Part shown: in pieces, positions 1 to 8,205 of the stretch | Layout: every line of letters starts with the position of its first letter | Numbering within the stretch: position 1 is the first letter of the stretch | Source: Pantoea rodasii | GTDB taxonomy: Bacteria > Pseudomonadota > Gammaproteobacteria > Enterobacterales > Enterobacteriaceae | Reading direction: 5' to 3' | Assembly: GCF_002095465.1 (NCBI RefSeq) | Contig: NZ_MLFP01000016.1 | Span: 50,629 to 114,628, forward strand | DNA: 64,000 nucleotides | Made by a program: the position numbers and the translations under genes | Notes under the pieces: generated by a model | Database searches by the model: none | The model's input: the letters and a program-made list of their open reading frames with translations, nothing else | Told to the model about the DNA's origin: nothing

Positions 1-123
1 AACATCACGATGGATGTGCCCGATACGCTGGAAAGCCAGGCGCTGTTGGAAAAACTGATGCAGACTCGTGTGCGAAACCTGCTGGCGCAGCCTTCGGCTC
101 CGGCAGCTCAACAGGGAGGCTAA
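1..123 (+). CDS. hemX: HemX C-terminal end (partial gene)
   Basis: Only the last 40 codons are in the window, in frame 1 and ending at a TAA at 121-123. The tail ends in a Pro/Ala/Gln-rich stretch ([11 protein letters not shown]), as expected for the C-terminus of the membrane protein HemX. The main support is position: hemY begins three bases later on the same strand, as in the hemCDXY operon of enterobacteria. HemX is an inner-membrane protein that is co-transcribed with the porphyrin genes hemC and hemD; its own role is not settled. The start lies upstream of the window, so nothing can be said about its N-terminus. Confidence 0.8.
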   Translation, partial: NITMDVPDTLESQALLEKLMQTRVRNLLAQPSAPAAQQGG

Positions 124-125
124 GC

Positions 126-1322
126 ATGCTTAAAGTATTGGTGCTTTTCCTGCTGTTGATTGCGGGCGTGGTGTTGGGGCCAATGGTTGCTGGCCATCAA
201 GGCTACGTACTGATTCAAACCGATAACTGGAACGTGGAAACCAGCGTAACTGGTCTGGCGATCATCTTGATCCTCAGCCTGCTGGTCATTTTACTGATTG
301 AATGGATACTGCGCCGCGTGTTACGCACTGGCGCGCGCACCCGTGGCTGGTTTGTTGGTCGTAAGCGCCGCAGCGCGCAACGTCATACGCAAAGCGCGTT
401 GATGAAGCTGGCTGAAGGCGACTATAAGCAGGCTGAAAAGCTGCTCTCGAAGAATGCCGATCACGCCGATCAACCGGTCGCCAACTATTTGCTGGCAGCC
501 GAAGCGGCGCAACAGCGCGGAGATGAAGTACGGGCCAATCAACATCTGGAACGTGCGTCTGAGCTGTCCGAGAATGACACTATTCCGGTGGAGATCACCC
601 GCGTGCGCTTGCAGCTGGCACGCAATGAAGACCACGCCGCGCGCCACGGTATCGATCGCTTGCTGGAAGTCGCGCCGCGCCATCCGGAAGTGCTGCGCTT
701 AGCTGAGCAGGCTTATGTTCGCACTGGCGCATGGGGCGCACTGCTCGATATTCTGCCATCCATGCAAAAATCACAGATCAATGATGAAGCCTATCGTGAT
801 GCGCTGCAGCAGCAGGCCTGGCTGGGTCTGATGAATCAGGCGATGGCCGATCAGGGCAGCGAAGGCCTGAAGAAATGGTGGCAAAATCAGAGCCGCAAAA
901 CCCGTCAGGAAACGGCGCTGCAGGTGGCAATGGTTGAACATCTGATTGAGTGTGACGACCCTGATACCGCGCAAAGCATCGTGCTGGAAGGGTTAAAGCG
1001 CCAGTATGACGATCGCCTGGTATTGCTGATGCCACGTATTAAAAGTGGCGACCCGCAAGCGCTGGAGAAAGCGTTGCGCCAGCAGATTAAACAACATGGC
1101 GCTACGCCTCTGCTGCACAGCACACTAGGCCAGATGCTGATGCGCCACGGCGAATGGCAGCAGGCGGCAGAAGCCTTCCAGCAAGCGCTGGCACAACGCC
1201 CAGATGCCTATGATTATGCCTGGCTGGCCGATGTTTACGATCGTCTGCATCGCCCTGAAGACGCGGCCAACATGCGCCGTGAAGGCCTGCTTCTCACCTT
1301 AAAGACTAATCCAAACGCTTGA
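126..1322 (+). CDS. hemY: HemY, inner-membrane TPR protein of the hem operon
   Basis: 398 residues, the same length as E. coli HemY. Two hydrophobic segments at about residues 2-22 and 42-60 anchor the protein in the inner membrane. They are followed by a basic stretch (RRKRRS type) and then a long helical domain with TPR-like repeats, the last near residues 335-395 with alternating Ala/Leu/Tyr pairs (EAFQQALAQRPDAYDYAWLA). It follows hemX with a 2-bp gap, so translation is probably coupled. HemY of enterobacteria belongs to the hemCDXY operon and is thought to assist porphyrin handling. It is not the protoporphyrinogen oxidase that carries the same name in Bacillus. A strong terminator follows the stop. 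Confidence 0.95.
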   Translation: MLKVLVLFLLLIAGVVLGPMVAGHQGYVLIQTDNWNVETSVTGLAIILILSLLVILLIEWILRRVLRTGARTRGWFVGRKRRSAQRHTQSALMKLAEGDYKQAEKLLSKNADHADQPVANYLLAAEAAQQRGDEVRANQHLERASELSENDTIPVEITRVRLQLARNEDHAARHGIDRLLEVAPRHPEVLRLAEQAYVRTGAWGALLDILPSMQKSQINDEAYRDALQQQAWLGLMNQAMADQGSEGLKKWWQNQSRKTRQETALQVAMVEHLIECDDPDTAQSIVLEGLKRQYDDRLVLLMPRIKSGDPQALEKALRQQIKQHGATPLLHSTLGQMLMRHGEWQQAAEAFQQALAQRPDAYDYAWLADVYDRLHRPEDAANMRREGLLLTLKTNPNA

Positions 1323-1347
1323 TTTAACGATTGTTACTTTTGTGCAC

Positions 1348-1372
1348 GCCGGGCTTGTCCCGGCTTTTTTTT
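1348..1372 (+). terminator. Rho-independent terminator of the hem operon
   Basis: A perfect 6-bp stem GCCGGG/CCCGGC with a 5-nt loop is followed by eight T residues, 25 bp after the hemY stop. It would end the hemCDXY transcript and insulates it from glmZ, which is transcribed toward it from the opposite strand. Confidence 0.9.
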
Positions 1373-1407
1373 GCCTGAAGGATAGGAGGAGCTGGCAAAT
1401 TGCAGAT

Positions 1408-1434
1408 AAAAAAACACCTGCCATAAGCAGGTGT
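1408..1434 (-). terminator. glmZ terminator
   Basis: On the minus strand, ACACCTGC and GCAGGTGT pair perfectly over 8 bp with a 5-nt loop and are followed by seven U residues. This forms the 3' end of GlmZ and is also the expected Hfq-binding tail. Confidence 0.92.
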
Positions 1435-1607
1435 AAGATCAGGTCGTTCAGACAACTGATGGTATCCGACTCAACGTAATGTCCTTCTTACTGCAGTAAA
1501 GCGTGCGCAAATACTGCCAGGCTGGACAACGGATACCGTAAGGGGCTCTGCATCATTCCCAGGTTTATGTAGCATCAGCAAACATAAGAGGTGGAATGAG
1601 CATCTAC
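1408..1607 (-). ncRNA. glmZ: GlmZ small regulatory RNA
   Basis: The minus strand from 1607 starts GTAGATGCTCATTCCA and continues with blocks characteristic of GlmZ (SraJ): CTCTTATGTT, CATAAAC, GGAATGA followed by GCAGAGCC, TTACGGT and ACGTTGAGT. It ends about 200 nt later in a terminator hairpin; E. coli GlmZ is about 207 nt. The locus also fits, because E. coli glmZ lies just downstream of hemY in opposite orientation. GlmZ is an Hfq-bound RNA that base-pairs with glmS mRNA and raises glucosamine-6-phosphate synthase. It is cleaved by RNase E with RapZ, and the decoy RNA GlmY protects it. The 5' end is inferred from the family and from the sigma54 motif spacing. Recognition is from remembered sequence blocks, not an alignment. 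Confidence 0.92.
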
Positions 1608-1618
1608 AGCGTTATTAT

Positions 1619-1635
1619 TGCATAACTCGTGCCAA
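1619..1635 (-). promoter_or_regulatory. Sigma54 promoter of glmZ
   Basis: Minus-strand TTGGCACG (1628-1635) and ATGCA (1619-1623) match the -24/-12 consensus YTGGCACG-N4-TTGCW, with a single mismatch. The invariant GG and GC are exactly 10 nt apart. The -12 GC lies about 12 nt before the expected first base of GlmZ at 1607. An AT-rich stretch overlapping it (ATAATAA) could also serve as a sigma70 -10, as in species with overlapping promoters. Confidence 0.85.
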
Positions 1636-1740
1636 AACTGCATTCATCAAGATAAGTCATTTAAAATCAGTCAGATATTTTGTTCCGTCATCTCTGGCTT
1701 AATGGTGCGTCGTGATATCGCTACACTTCCCCCCCTCAGC

Positions 1741-1758
1741 TGTCTCCTCTCAACGACA
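1741..1758. promoter_or_regulatory. GlrR activator site, perfect match
   Basis: TGTC-N10-GACA, the reported GlrR activator-binding pattern for glmY/glmZ, occurs exactly here, about 110 bp upstream of the glmZ -24 element. Upstream activator sites are required at sigma54 promoters. Confidence 0.7.
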
Positions 1759-1788
1759 AGCAATGCAAGGAACTGTCAGTCACTTTTA

Positions 1789-1801
1789 AATCAATGGGTT
1801 A
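1789..1801 (+). promoter_or_regulatory. IHF site between the two GlrR sites
   Basis: AATCAATGGGTTA matches the IHF consensus WATCAANNNNTTR at every position. DNA bending by IHF is common at sigma54 promoters and could bring GlrR to the polymerase. A single match to this consensus can occur by chance; position is the main support. Confidence 0.55.
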
Positions 1802-1803
1802 TA

Positions 1804-1821
1804 AGTCTCATTCTGACGACA
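1804..1821. promoter_or_regulatory. Second GlrR activator site, one mismatch
   Basis: AGTC-N10-GACA, one base off the TGTC-N10-GACA pattern. It lies 63 bp from the perfect site, which is six helical turns, so both sites would face the same side of the DNA. Confidence 0.5.
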
Positions 1822-1924
1822 ATGTCAGGAAGCGTGGTTAATGAGGCTGTGGGCTGTGAGATATGAACTGCGAGGTTTGAGCTGTGGCTGTGAGCTACGG
1901 CTGTAAGTTACGAATTGTGAGCTG

Positions 1925-1977
1925 TGAGGTTTGAGGTTTGAGGTTTGAGGTTTGAGGTTTGAGGTTTGAGGTTTGAG
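1925..1977. repeat. Heptanucleotide tandem repeat (TGAGGTT) x7.6
   Basis: Seven perfect copies of TGAGGTT plus TGAG, without a single interruption, over 53 bp. The preceding 60-70 bp (from about 1850) are degenerate variants of the same kind (TGTGAGCT, GAGGTTTGAGCT, GGCTGTGAG). It lies between the glmZ control region and the tRNA operon terminator, outside any gene. Confidence 0.95.
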
Positions 1978-2001
1978 TCAAACAGAGGGAAAGCAGAAAC
2001 G

Positions 2002-2028
2002 AAAAAAGCCTGCTATTTCTAGCAGGCT
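2002..2028 (-). terminator. Terminator of the tRNA operon
   Basis: On the minus strand a perfect 9-bp stem AGCCTGCTA/TAGCAGGCT with a 4-nt loop is followed by a run of U. It lies 10 bp past the CCA end of tRNA-Pro and ends the Arg-His-Leu-Pro transcript. Confidence 0.9.
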
Positions 2029-2037
2029 TTTCGAATA

Positions 2038-2114
2038 TGGTCGGCGAGAGAGGATTCGAACCTCCGACCCACTGGTCCCAAACCAGTTGCGCTACCAAGC
2101 TGCGCTACTCGCCG
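2038..2114 (-). tRNA. proM: tRNA-Pro(TGG)
   Basis: 77 nt with encoded CCA. The acceptor stem is CGGCGAG/CTCGCCG, the anticodon stem is ACTGG/CCAGT with loop TTTGGGA giving anticodon TGG, and the T loop is GTTCGAATC. It is the last member of the four-tRNA cluster, the same order as argX-hisR-leuT-proM in E. coli. Confidence 0.97.
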
Positions 2115-2159
2115 ATTTTTTCTGTATCTTATTTCTTCACGCTACCGCGTAATTTTGCC

Positions 2160-2246
2160 TGGTGCGAAGGGAGGGACTTGAACCCTCACGTCCGTAAGAA
2201 CACTAACACCTGAAGCTAGCGCGTCTACCAATTCCGCCACCATCGC
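2160..2246 (-). tRNA. leuT: tRNA-Leu(CAG)
   Basis: 87-nt class II tRNA with encoded CCA, a long variable arm (TGTTCTTACGGACG) and anticodon CAG in loop TTCAGGT. The acceptor stem GCGATGG/CCTTCGC has a T-T mismatch at pair 5-68; all other pairs are canonical. As I recall it, E. coli tRNA-Leu(CAG) also carries a mismatch at this pair. Confidence 0.96.
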
Positions 2247-2261
2247 GTGCCCAGCAAAATT

Positions 2262-2338
2262 TGGGGTGGCTAATGGGACTCGAACCCACGACAACTGGAA
2301 TCACAATCCAGGGCTCTACCAACTGAGCTATAGCCACC
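2262..2338 (-). tRNA. hisR: tRNA-His(GTG)
   Basis: 77 nt with encoded CCA and the extra 5' G (G-1) opposite C73 that histidyl-tRNA synthetase needs. The anticodon is GTG in loop TTGTGAT. Acceptor GGTGGCT/AGCCACC and all arms pair normally. Confidence 0.97.
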
Positions 2339-2427
2339 ATAATTCTGGTGCGTAAGCATCTCTGCTTACTATTTTCACTGCATAACGCGGTTAGACCAAC
2401 CACCGAAGCTCTTGCGCACAAACTAAA

Positions 2428-2504
<77 letters not shown>

Positions 2505-2525
2505 GTAGCGCCGTTGCGGATGGGC

Positions 2526-2554
2526 ATACTACGGGCTTGACCTCATACTGTCCA
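2526..2554 (-). promoter_or_regulatory. Promoter of the tRNA operon
   Basis: -35 TGGACA (2549-2554), a 17-bp spacer and -10 TAGTAT (2526-2531), followed by the GC-rich discriminator GCCCATCC. Such a discriminator is typical of stringently controlled stable-RNA promoters. Transcription would begin near 2519, about 15 nt before tRNA-Arg. Confidence 0.8.
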
Positions 2555-2662
2555 GCGCTTTTTTATAAAAAAAACGCGTTTGATTACGCTTTGTGCATTC
2601 CGTCGATAATTAATGCAGTTTTGCTGGTTGCAGTGATGATATTGCTGAAAAAAACAGCGATA

Positions 2663-3397
2663 TCAGAGATCGCCACGCCAATGATAGCGCAAATATTTCA
2701 GCAGTTTTAATTGCCGACGCAGACGTGAGGGCTGACGAATCAGACGATAGAGCCATTCCAGCCCTAATCTCTGCCAGATACGCGGTGCGCGAGCGACATG
2801 GCCGGTAAACACATCGTAGGTGCCGCCCACGCCCATATACAGTGCATGCGGCCAGTACGCGCGGCAATCACGCATCAGCAACTCCTGGCGCGGTGACCCC
2901 TGGGCCACCGTGACGATCTTCGCGCCGCTGGCCGCAATGCGCGCAAACAGCGCATCGCGTTCGGCGGGCGCGAAATAACCATCCTGACTGCCGACGATAT
3001 TTACATTCCACTGGCGACGCAGTTTAGCGCAGGTCTCATCTAACATGGCCTGACGACCGCCAATCAGAAACACCGGAATAGCGCTGCGACCCGCACGCTC
3101 CATCAAGGCTTCCCACAAATCGGCGCCAGCGATGCGGTTAACCTGCAGCTGCGGATACTTTTTACGTAATGAACGTACCACGCTAATACCATCCGGATAT
3201 TTAAATTCCGCCTCGGCAATCAGCGCGCGCAGCTGAGCATCTTCTTCCAGCGTCAGCATCTTCTCAGCATTCATTGCCACCAGCGTGCCGCAACGCGGCT
3301 GGCCATTCGGCAGCAGGAAGTGCAGGAAGCTATCCATATCGTTAAAGGCGTGAAGATCGACACCGCGCAGGTTATAGCGCGACATATCGGTTTTCAT
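2663..3397 (-). CDS. wecG: WecG, UDP-ManNAcA transferase of ECA lipid II synthesis
   Basis: 244 residues (E. coli 246). A family 26 glycosyltransferase that adds N-acetylmannosaminuronic acid to undecaprenyl-PP-GlcNAc, giving ECA lipid II at the cytoplasmic face of the membrane. Family landmarks are all visible: [44 protein letters not shown] and [15 protein letters not shown]. The positively charged C-terminus ([16 protein letters not shown]) fits membrane association. It is the last gene of the operon, 18 bp after wzyE, with GGGAAA as the ribosome-binding site. E. coli has yifK next; here the tRNA operon follows directly. Confidence 0.96.
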   Translation of the reverse strand: MKTDMSRYNLRGVDLHAFNDMDSFLHFLLPNGQPRCGTLVAMNAEKMLTLEEDAQLRALIAEAEFKYPDGISVVRSLRKKYPQLQVNRIAGADLWEALMERAGRSAIPVFLIGGRQAMLDETCAKLRRQWNVNIVGSQDGYFAPAERDALFARIAASGAKIVTVAQGSPRQELLMRDCRAYWPHALYMGVGGTYDVFTGHVARAPRIWQRLGLEWLYRLIRQPSRLRRQLKLLKYLRYHWRGDL

Positions 3398-3415
3398 GAA
3401 TCATTTTCCCAAAGG

Positions 3416-4759
3416 TTAAGACAGGCTATGAACCACCGGCTCGCTGCGAGCGCGAATCAACCCCGCGCGCGCTAACAGCCAGTACAACAATTTAGCCACC
3501 GCCATGCAGGCAGCAAAAATAAGACAAAAGAACACCACGCGCGATCCGAAAGCATCCAGCCCTTCACGCGCCAGCACGATCATGTTGAACACCGCGCCAA
3601 AGCAGAAACTTTGCAGGATCGCCCCGCTATAGCGATTGGAAGCATCACGGCCCTGCTGATAGAGGCTATCGAACCCTTTCATCAGCCAACCCACGGCAAT
3701 CGCGCCGAGCGGGATAAACCAGACGCCCCCCATCACCAATAGCGAGCCCAGTAGAGTCGGTGAAATCGCCAGTCCTGAATGGTTGTTCAGCACTTCCCAG
3801 GTAAAGTAGTTGGCGCTGTTGAGCACAATCGATGGGCGTCCTGGCCATAGCCAGCTCGGAATAAAGACATAAAAGTCACGCCAAATCGGTGCCAGCCCCT
3901 GGAAATCAATCTTGTCGTAATTCTGCAATAACAGCGCGAGGTTTTCCCAGGGTGAGAAGGTATCACGTGTTAAATACAGGAAAGTATAAAACGCCTCGTC
4001 ACCCACCACATCAAGGTTATAACGCCGTAGCGCCAGCCAGAACATGCCCGCAATCGCCATCACGCCTGCCCCCACCAGCATCCATAAAGTGATCCAACCG
4101 CGCGTAATACCAATGAACAGGAACAGAGCGAAAGCGATAATGATGTTGGCACGCGTCCCGCCCACCAGCGCATAGGTCAGTAAACCAAACGCCACCGACA
4201 CCAGCAAAAACCACAGCCACTGGCGCTGCGTGGGGTTGAGGAAATAGCGGATCAGCATCGCCGGAATAAAGAAGTAGAAGAAACGTTTGAGCGCCACACC
4301 CGACACTTCGCTGGAGAAGATCTGGTTATAGGCAGAGAGTCGGAACAGCAGCAGGCCGTTATGCATAAAGAACACCGTCACCGTGCCAATCGCCACCAGC
4401 GCCAACAACAAGCACGTCAGATGGGTTTCGACACGGTTCATCTGCAGCCAGGGTTTGCGCGGCGTGGCGTTAATCGGCCTTAAACGGACTTTATAGCTGA
4501 CGTAATAGATGGCGTAGAAACTGGTGGCGGCCAGCAGCGCCTGTAGCAAGAATGCCACTGGCACCACTTCCACATTGAAGCGGAAAACCAGCACACTAGT
4601 CAGGGGGAAGCCAAAGTAAAACGTCAATAAATACAGAATGGTAAAGAACAGGTGGAAGTTAAAACGCACCCGTTTAAATTCCCGCCAGGTCAAAGTCAAA
4701 ATGAAACCCAGCGAGAACAGATAAACCACCAGCAGACCACTAAACTGCATCAGGCTCAT
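3416..4759 (-). CDS. wzyE: WzyE, ECA polymerase
   Basis: 447 residues (E. coli 450), with a dozen or so hydrophobic segments over the whole length. It polymerises ECA trisaccharide repeats on the periplasmic side, acting with WzxE and WzzE. The start is the ATG at 4759 ([15 protein letters not shown]), which matches the family; the frame stays open upstream only because it overlaps the end of wecF. Long conserved stretches include [56 protein letters not shown] and [20 protein letters not shown]. The ATG overlaps the repaired wecF stop codon (ATGA), so the two are translationally coupled. Confidence 0.96.
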   Translation of the reverse strand: MSLMQFSGLLVVYLFSLGFILTLTWREFKRVRFNFHLFFTILYLLTFYFGFPLTSVLVFRFNVEVVPVAFLLQALLAATSFYAIYYVSYKVRLRPINATPRKPWLQMNRVETHLTCLLLALVAIGTVTVFFMHNGLLLFRLSAYNQIFSSEVSGVALKRFFYFFIPAMLIRYFLNPTQRQWLWFLLVSVAFGLLTYALVGGTRANIIIAFALFLFIGITRGWITLWMLVGAGVMAIAGMFWLALRRYNLDVVGDEAFYTFLYLTRDTFSPWENLALLLQNYDKIDFQGLAPIWRDFYVFIPSWLWPGRPSIVLNSANYFTWEVLNNHSGLAISPTLLGSLLVMGGVWFIPLGAIAVGWLMKGFDSLYQQGRDASNRYSGAILQSFCFGAVFNMIVLAREGLDAFGSRVVFFCLIFAACMAVAKLLYWLLARAGLIRARSEPVVHSLS

Positions 4760-5825
4760 GTTCTCTCCCTTTCGCTCAGGGTCAATGCGTTGCGCCAGCC
4801 TGCCAGATAGCCAGGAGCAAAAAAGCAATCGCGGATTTATCACAGTGCGCCAACTGGCGCTGCGCTTCGGCAACGCTGGACGCATCCAGTGCATCCTCGC
4901 TGAATAAAACCGGTAAACCCTGCTCACTGAGATCGCGCCAGAATGGATTCTTTCGGTTCAGTACAAAAGGAATATTGGCCTGGATTAACAAACACAGCGT
5001 TCCAATACCCTGTTGACGTTCGAACATAAAATAGCCGAGCTGGCAGCCACTGAGCAATCGCAGATAGGTGTCAAAATCTATCTTGTTGCGCAATAACGTG
5101 ACTTGCCCCTGCGGGAACAGATGTAGCGCAGCGGCGGCGATCTCGTCGAGATAGGCGTGATTATTTTCCGGGTAACCGAGCGGCACCAGCACTTTCACGT
5201 TTTCGCCAAACTGGGTACGAATCGCCTGCAAGCCTTCCAGGTGGCGGTTACTGCGATCGCCAGAATTGCCCAGCAATAGCGTCAATTCCTCTCCTGCCGC
5301 TGCGGCTGGTACCGCAGCTTCGGGCATGCGGGTGGGGAAATAGAGCAGCGACGTCGGCACACGTGAATGACGCTGCTGGTAGTGATGCAGATCTCCGCGC
5401 GTAGCGAATACGTGAGCAAGGCGACGTTGTGCCATGCGGCGCAGCAAATAAAAAAGCTGATACTTCAGGCCGCGTCCCTCTTCGTACAAATCCGCGCCCC
5501 ACACATGCCAGAACGCCTGCTGACGCTGCAGTTTGCCGCTCAGCAGCGCTAACCAGATGTGCGGATTGAACTGGCCATGAAAGAAGAAACGTTGCGAACG
5601 ATTGGCGGCACGGGCCACCACCGCCTGTGCCAGATCGCGCTTGCTGCTAAAAGTTTCGATATGCAATGCGGTGTAGGCCTGCAGAGACGCTGGCGCAGAG
5701 GTCACCACCATGAACTGACGCGGGGCATCACCCGGCAGTTCGGCAGGCATCACTTCATTAAAGAAGCGCAACACCGTGTGGTTGTGATGTGGGATATCCG
5801 ATCCCAGCACGTGAAATAGAGTCAT
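4756..5825 (-). CDS. wecF: WecF (RffT), Fuc4NAc transferase, frameshifted near its 3' end
   Basis: Transfers 4-acetamido-4,6-dideoxy-D-galactose from the TDP sugar to ECA lipid II, completing the trisaccharide. The start is the ATG at 5825 ([14 protein letters not shown]), overlapping the wzxE stop as ATGA. Family blocks are [40 protein letters not shown] and [21 protein letters not shown]. As printed, the frame ends at a stop at 4782, after [15 protein letters not shown]. Adding one base to the A6 run at 4819-4824 restores [18 protein letters not shown] and moves the stop to 4756, overlapping wzyE, with about 356 residues (E. coli 359). The lesion is probably a sequence error. Confidence 0.93.
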
Positions 5826-7075
5826 TTTTTCCGGCAATAAATCATGAAAGCGCCACAGCAAAGGGCGAAGTAAAGCACGTAGGTCGCCATATAGGCTTGT
5901 GCGGCTCCGGCAGTACCATGCAAAGGGATCAGCCAATGAGAGAACGCCGTCAGCAGCGTGAACTGGCTGATTTCCATCAGAATATAGAAACGCAGCGACG
6001 CCTTAGCGATCACCAGGTAGCCAAAAACATAGGCGCCCACTTTAAAGACGTCACCGCATAACTGCCAGACAAACAGGTCACGCATCGCGGTAAACTGCGG
6101 GGAAAACAGTAACCAGATCGCCACATCACGCAGTAACCACACGCAAAAGCTGGCTGCCGCCACGGCGGGCAGAACAAAACGCAGGGCACGCCCTATTTCA
6201 CGCGCGATTTGCGGTTTGCTTTCCAGTCGTGCCAGCGTCGGCAATAACCAGACGCTAAAGGTAGCGGTGATAAACTGCAGGTAGGCATCAGAAATACTGG
6301 TGACGGCTTGCCACAATCCCACCTGCGCCCAACCCTGCTGCTCAGCCAGCAGATTTCGCATCATCACCCACGCCACCGGCAACGTGACGGAGGTGATTAA
6401 CGCCATCAGAGTAAACTTCGCCAGATTGCGCGCTAACTCAGGATGCCACGTCGGTTTTAACCAGCGCAGTGGCAGTACCTGACGATGATGACGCAGCATC
6501 AGCAATGCCGGGAACACTAACAGTGCAGGCACCAGCGCTAAACCGACTAACGCTCCGGCATAGCCGCCCAGCCACCAGCACAGCACATAGCCTACAACGC
6601 CCACGAGGCTGCCGCTAATCAGCGCCAGCGCATTGCCGCGCGCATCGCGAAAGCCCTTGAGCAATGCCAGCGTCAGATTGGCCCAGGCAATGCCGAACTG
6701 CAAAAAGGCCACGATCCTCACCACATTGGCATAGTCGTCATGACCAAACAGCGCCTGGCTGATCGGCCCTGCTGCCAGCAAGAACACCAGCGCCACCAGC
6801 GTGGAAAAGCCGATCACCATGCTCGATGCCGTGCCGGTTACCGCACGAAGCTGCTCCGGCTGTTGCTGGAACTGGGCGATGTAGGTAGTGACGCCGTTGA
6901 AAATGCCCGCGCCGGCCAATACACCCAATACGGTAATCAGCTGACGAAAGTTACCGGCTTGCCCAACGCCCTCGGGCCCGAAGCTTACTGCCAGCAGTTT
7001 CACCACCAGTAAACCGGCGATGATTTTTACCAGCGTTGATGAGGCTGTCCAGACCGAGGCTTTGGCTAACGACAT
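5822..7075 (-). CDS. wzxE: WzxE, ECA lipid III flippase
   Basis: 417 residues (E. coli 416), of the MOP/polysaccharide-flippase family, with about twelve membrane segments and a characteristic N-terminus ([18 protein letters not shown]). It moves the undecaprenyl-linked ECA trisaccharide from the cytoplasmic to the periplasmic leaflet for polymerisation by WzyE. The [14 protein letters not shown] block near residues 32-46 is conserved in WzxE. Its start codon overlaps the wecE stop at 7075 and its stop overlaps the wecF start, so the operon is tightly packed here. Confidence 0.96.
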   Translation of the reverse strand: MSLAKASVWTASSTLVKIIAGLLVVKLLAVSFGPEGVGQAGNFRQLITVLGVLAGAGIFNGVTTYIAQFQQQPEQLRAVTGTASSMVIGFSTLVALVFLLAAGPISQALFGHDDYANVVRIVAFLQFGIAWANLTLALLKGFRDARGNALALISGSLVGVVGYVLCWWLGGYAGALVGLALVPALLVFPALLMLRHHRQVLPLRWLKPTWHPELARNLAKFTLMALITSVTLPVAWVMMRNLLAEQQGWAQVGLWQAVTSISDAYLQFITATFSVWLLPTLARLESKPQIAREIGRALRFVLPAVAAASFCVWLLRDVAIWLLFSPQFTAMRDLFVWQLCGDVFKVGAYVFGYLVIAKASLRFYILMEISQFTLLTAFSHWLIPLHGTAGAAQAYMATYVLYFALCCGAFMIYCRKK

Positions 7076-8205
7076 CAGGCAAAGAAACTCAGCAGCGAAC
7101 TGATAACCGTGCGCTGATTGTTGTCCGACAAGTTATAGAACAGCGGCAGGCGCAGCAGGCGCTCACTCTCTTTGGTGGTGAAGCGGTCATCGCCGTGGAA
7201 GCGACCAAAACGTTCACCGGCTGGCGAAGAGTGCAAGGGAATGTAGTGGAACACCGTGAGGATTTCCGCCTCTTTCATCCAGTTGATAAGCGCCTGGCGA
7301 TCGTCGCTGTCGCGCAGTTTGATGTAAAACATATGCGCGTTGTGAAGGCAATTTTTTGGCACCACCGGTAGCTCGATGCGTCCTGCCGCCGCCAGCGGTT
7401 GCAGCGCATCATAATAGCGCTGCCACAGGCGCAAACGCTGCTGATTAATGCGCTCAGCCGCTTCCAGCTGCGCCCACAAATAGGCCGCCTGCAAATCGGC
7501 CATGAGATAACTCGAGCCGATATCACGCCAGGTGTATTTATCCACCTGGCCACGGAAGAACTGGCTACGGTTAGTGCCCTTTTCGCGGATGATCTCCGCG
7601 CGCTCCACCAGCTTCGCGTCATTGATCAGCGTTGCGCCACCTTCACCGCCAGCGGTGTAGTTTTTGGTTTCATGGAAGCTAAAGCAGCCAATGTGGCCAA
7701 TGGTGCCGAGCGCACGTCCCTTGTACTGCGACATCACGCCTTGTGCGGCATCCTCAATCACAAAGAGCTGATGCTTCGCCGCCAGCGCCATAATACTATC
7801 CATCTCACAGGCCACGCCCGCATAGTGCACCGGCACAATTGCGCGGGTTTTCTCAGTGATCGCCGCTTCAATCAAAGTTTCATCGATATTCAGCGTGTCA
7901 GGGCGTACATCAACAAACACAATAACCGCACCGCGCAGCACAAAGGCATTGGCGGTGGAGACAAAGGTATAACTCGGCATGATCACTTCATCGCCGGGCT
8001 GGATATCAATCAGCAGCGCGGCCATTTCCAGTGATGCGGTGCAGGAGGGTGTCAGCAATACCTTTTTGCTGCCAAAGTGCTGCTCCATCCACTGCTGACA
8101 GCGACGCGTAAAACCGCCATCACCACAGAGTTTGCCGCTGGCCATTGCCGACTGCATGTATTCAACTTCGCTGCCGACAATCGGCGGTGCATTAAATGGG
8201 ATCAT
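7075..8205 (-). CDS. wecE: WecE (RffA), TDP-4-keto-6-deoxyglucose aminotransferase
   Basis: 376 residues, the same length as E. coli WecE. A PLP enzyme of the DegT/DnrJ/EryC1 family that makes TDP-4-amino-4,6-dideoxy-D-galactose, the precursor of Fuc4NAc. Visible motifs are the N-terminal PFNAPPIVGSE, the cofactor region VIEDAAQGV, and the Schiff-base lysine in CFSFHETKNYTAGGEGG. The C-terminal half carries FYIKLRDSDDRQALI and the dimer contact region FHYIPLHSSPAG. It shares its first base with the wecD stop region. Its substrate needs dTDP-glucose dehydratase (RffG), which is not encoded in this operon. Confidence 0.96.
   Translation of the reverse strand: MIPFNAPPIVGSEVEYMQSAMASGKLCGDGGFTRRCQQWMEQHFGSKKVLLTPSCTASLEMAALLIDIQPGDEVIMPSYTFVSTANAFVLRGAVIVFVDVRPDTLNIDETLIEAAITEKTRAIVPVHYAGVACEMDSIMALAAKHQLFVIEDAAQGVMSQYKGRALGTIGHIGCFSFHETKNYTAGGEGGATLINDAKLVERAEIIREKGTNRSQFFRGQVDKYTWRDIGSSYLMADLQAAYLWAQLEAAERINQQRLRLWQRYYDALQPLAAAGRIELPVVPKNCLHNAHMFYIKLRDSDDRQALINWMKEAEILTVFHYIPLHSSPAGERFGRFHGDDRFTTKESERLLRLPLFYNLSDNNQRTVISSLLSFFA

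Noticed and set aside
1618..1866. 82-codon plus-strand frame in the glmZ control region
   Set aside because: It runs through the sigma54 promoter and GlrR sites, has no ribosome-binding site and no family features.
1925..1977. Possible CRISPR array
   Set aside because: The 7-bp units are contiguous with no spacers and no cas genes are present. It is a plain tandem repeat.
1895..2098. Open frame of 67 codons on the minus strand
   Set aside because: It is produced by the tRNA-Pro sequence plus the heptamer repeat, whose translation gives a simple peptide repeat. No ribosome-binding site.
2203..2421. 72-codon minus-strand frame across tRNA-Leu and tRNA-His
   Set aside because: It lies inside two tRNA genes.
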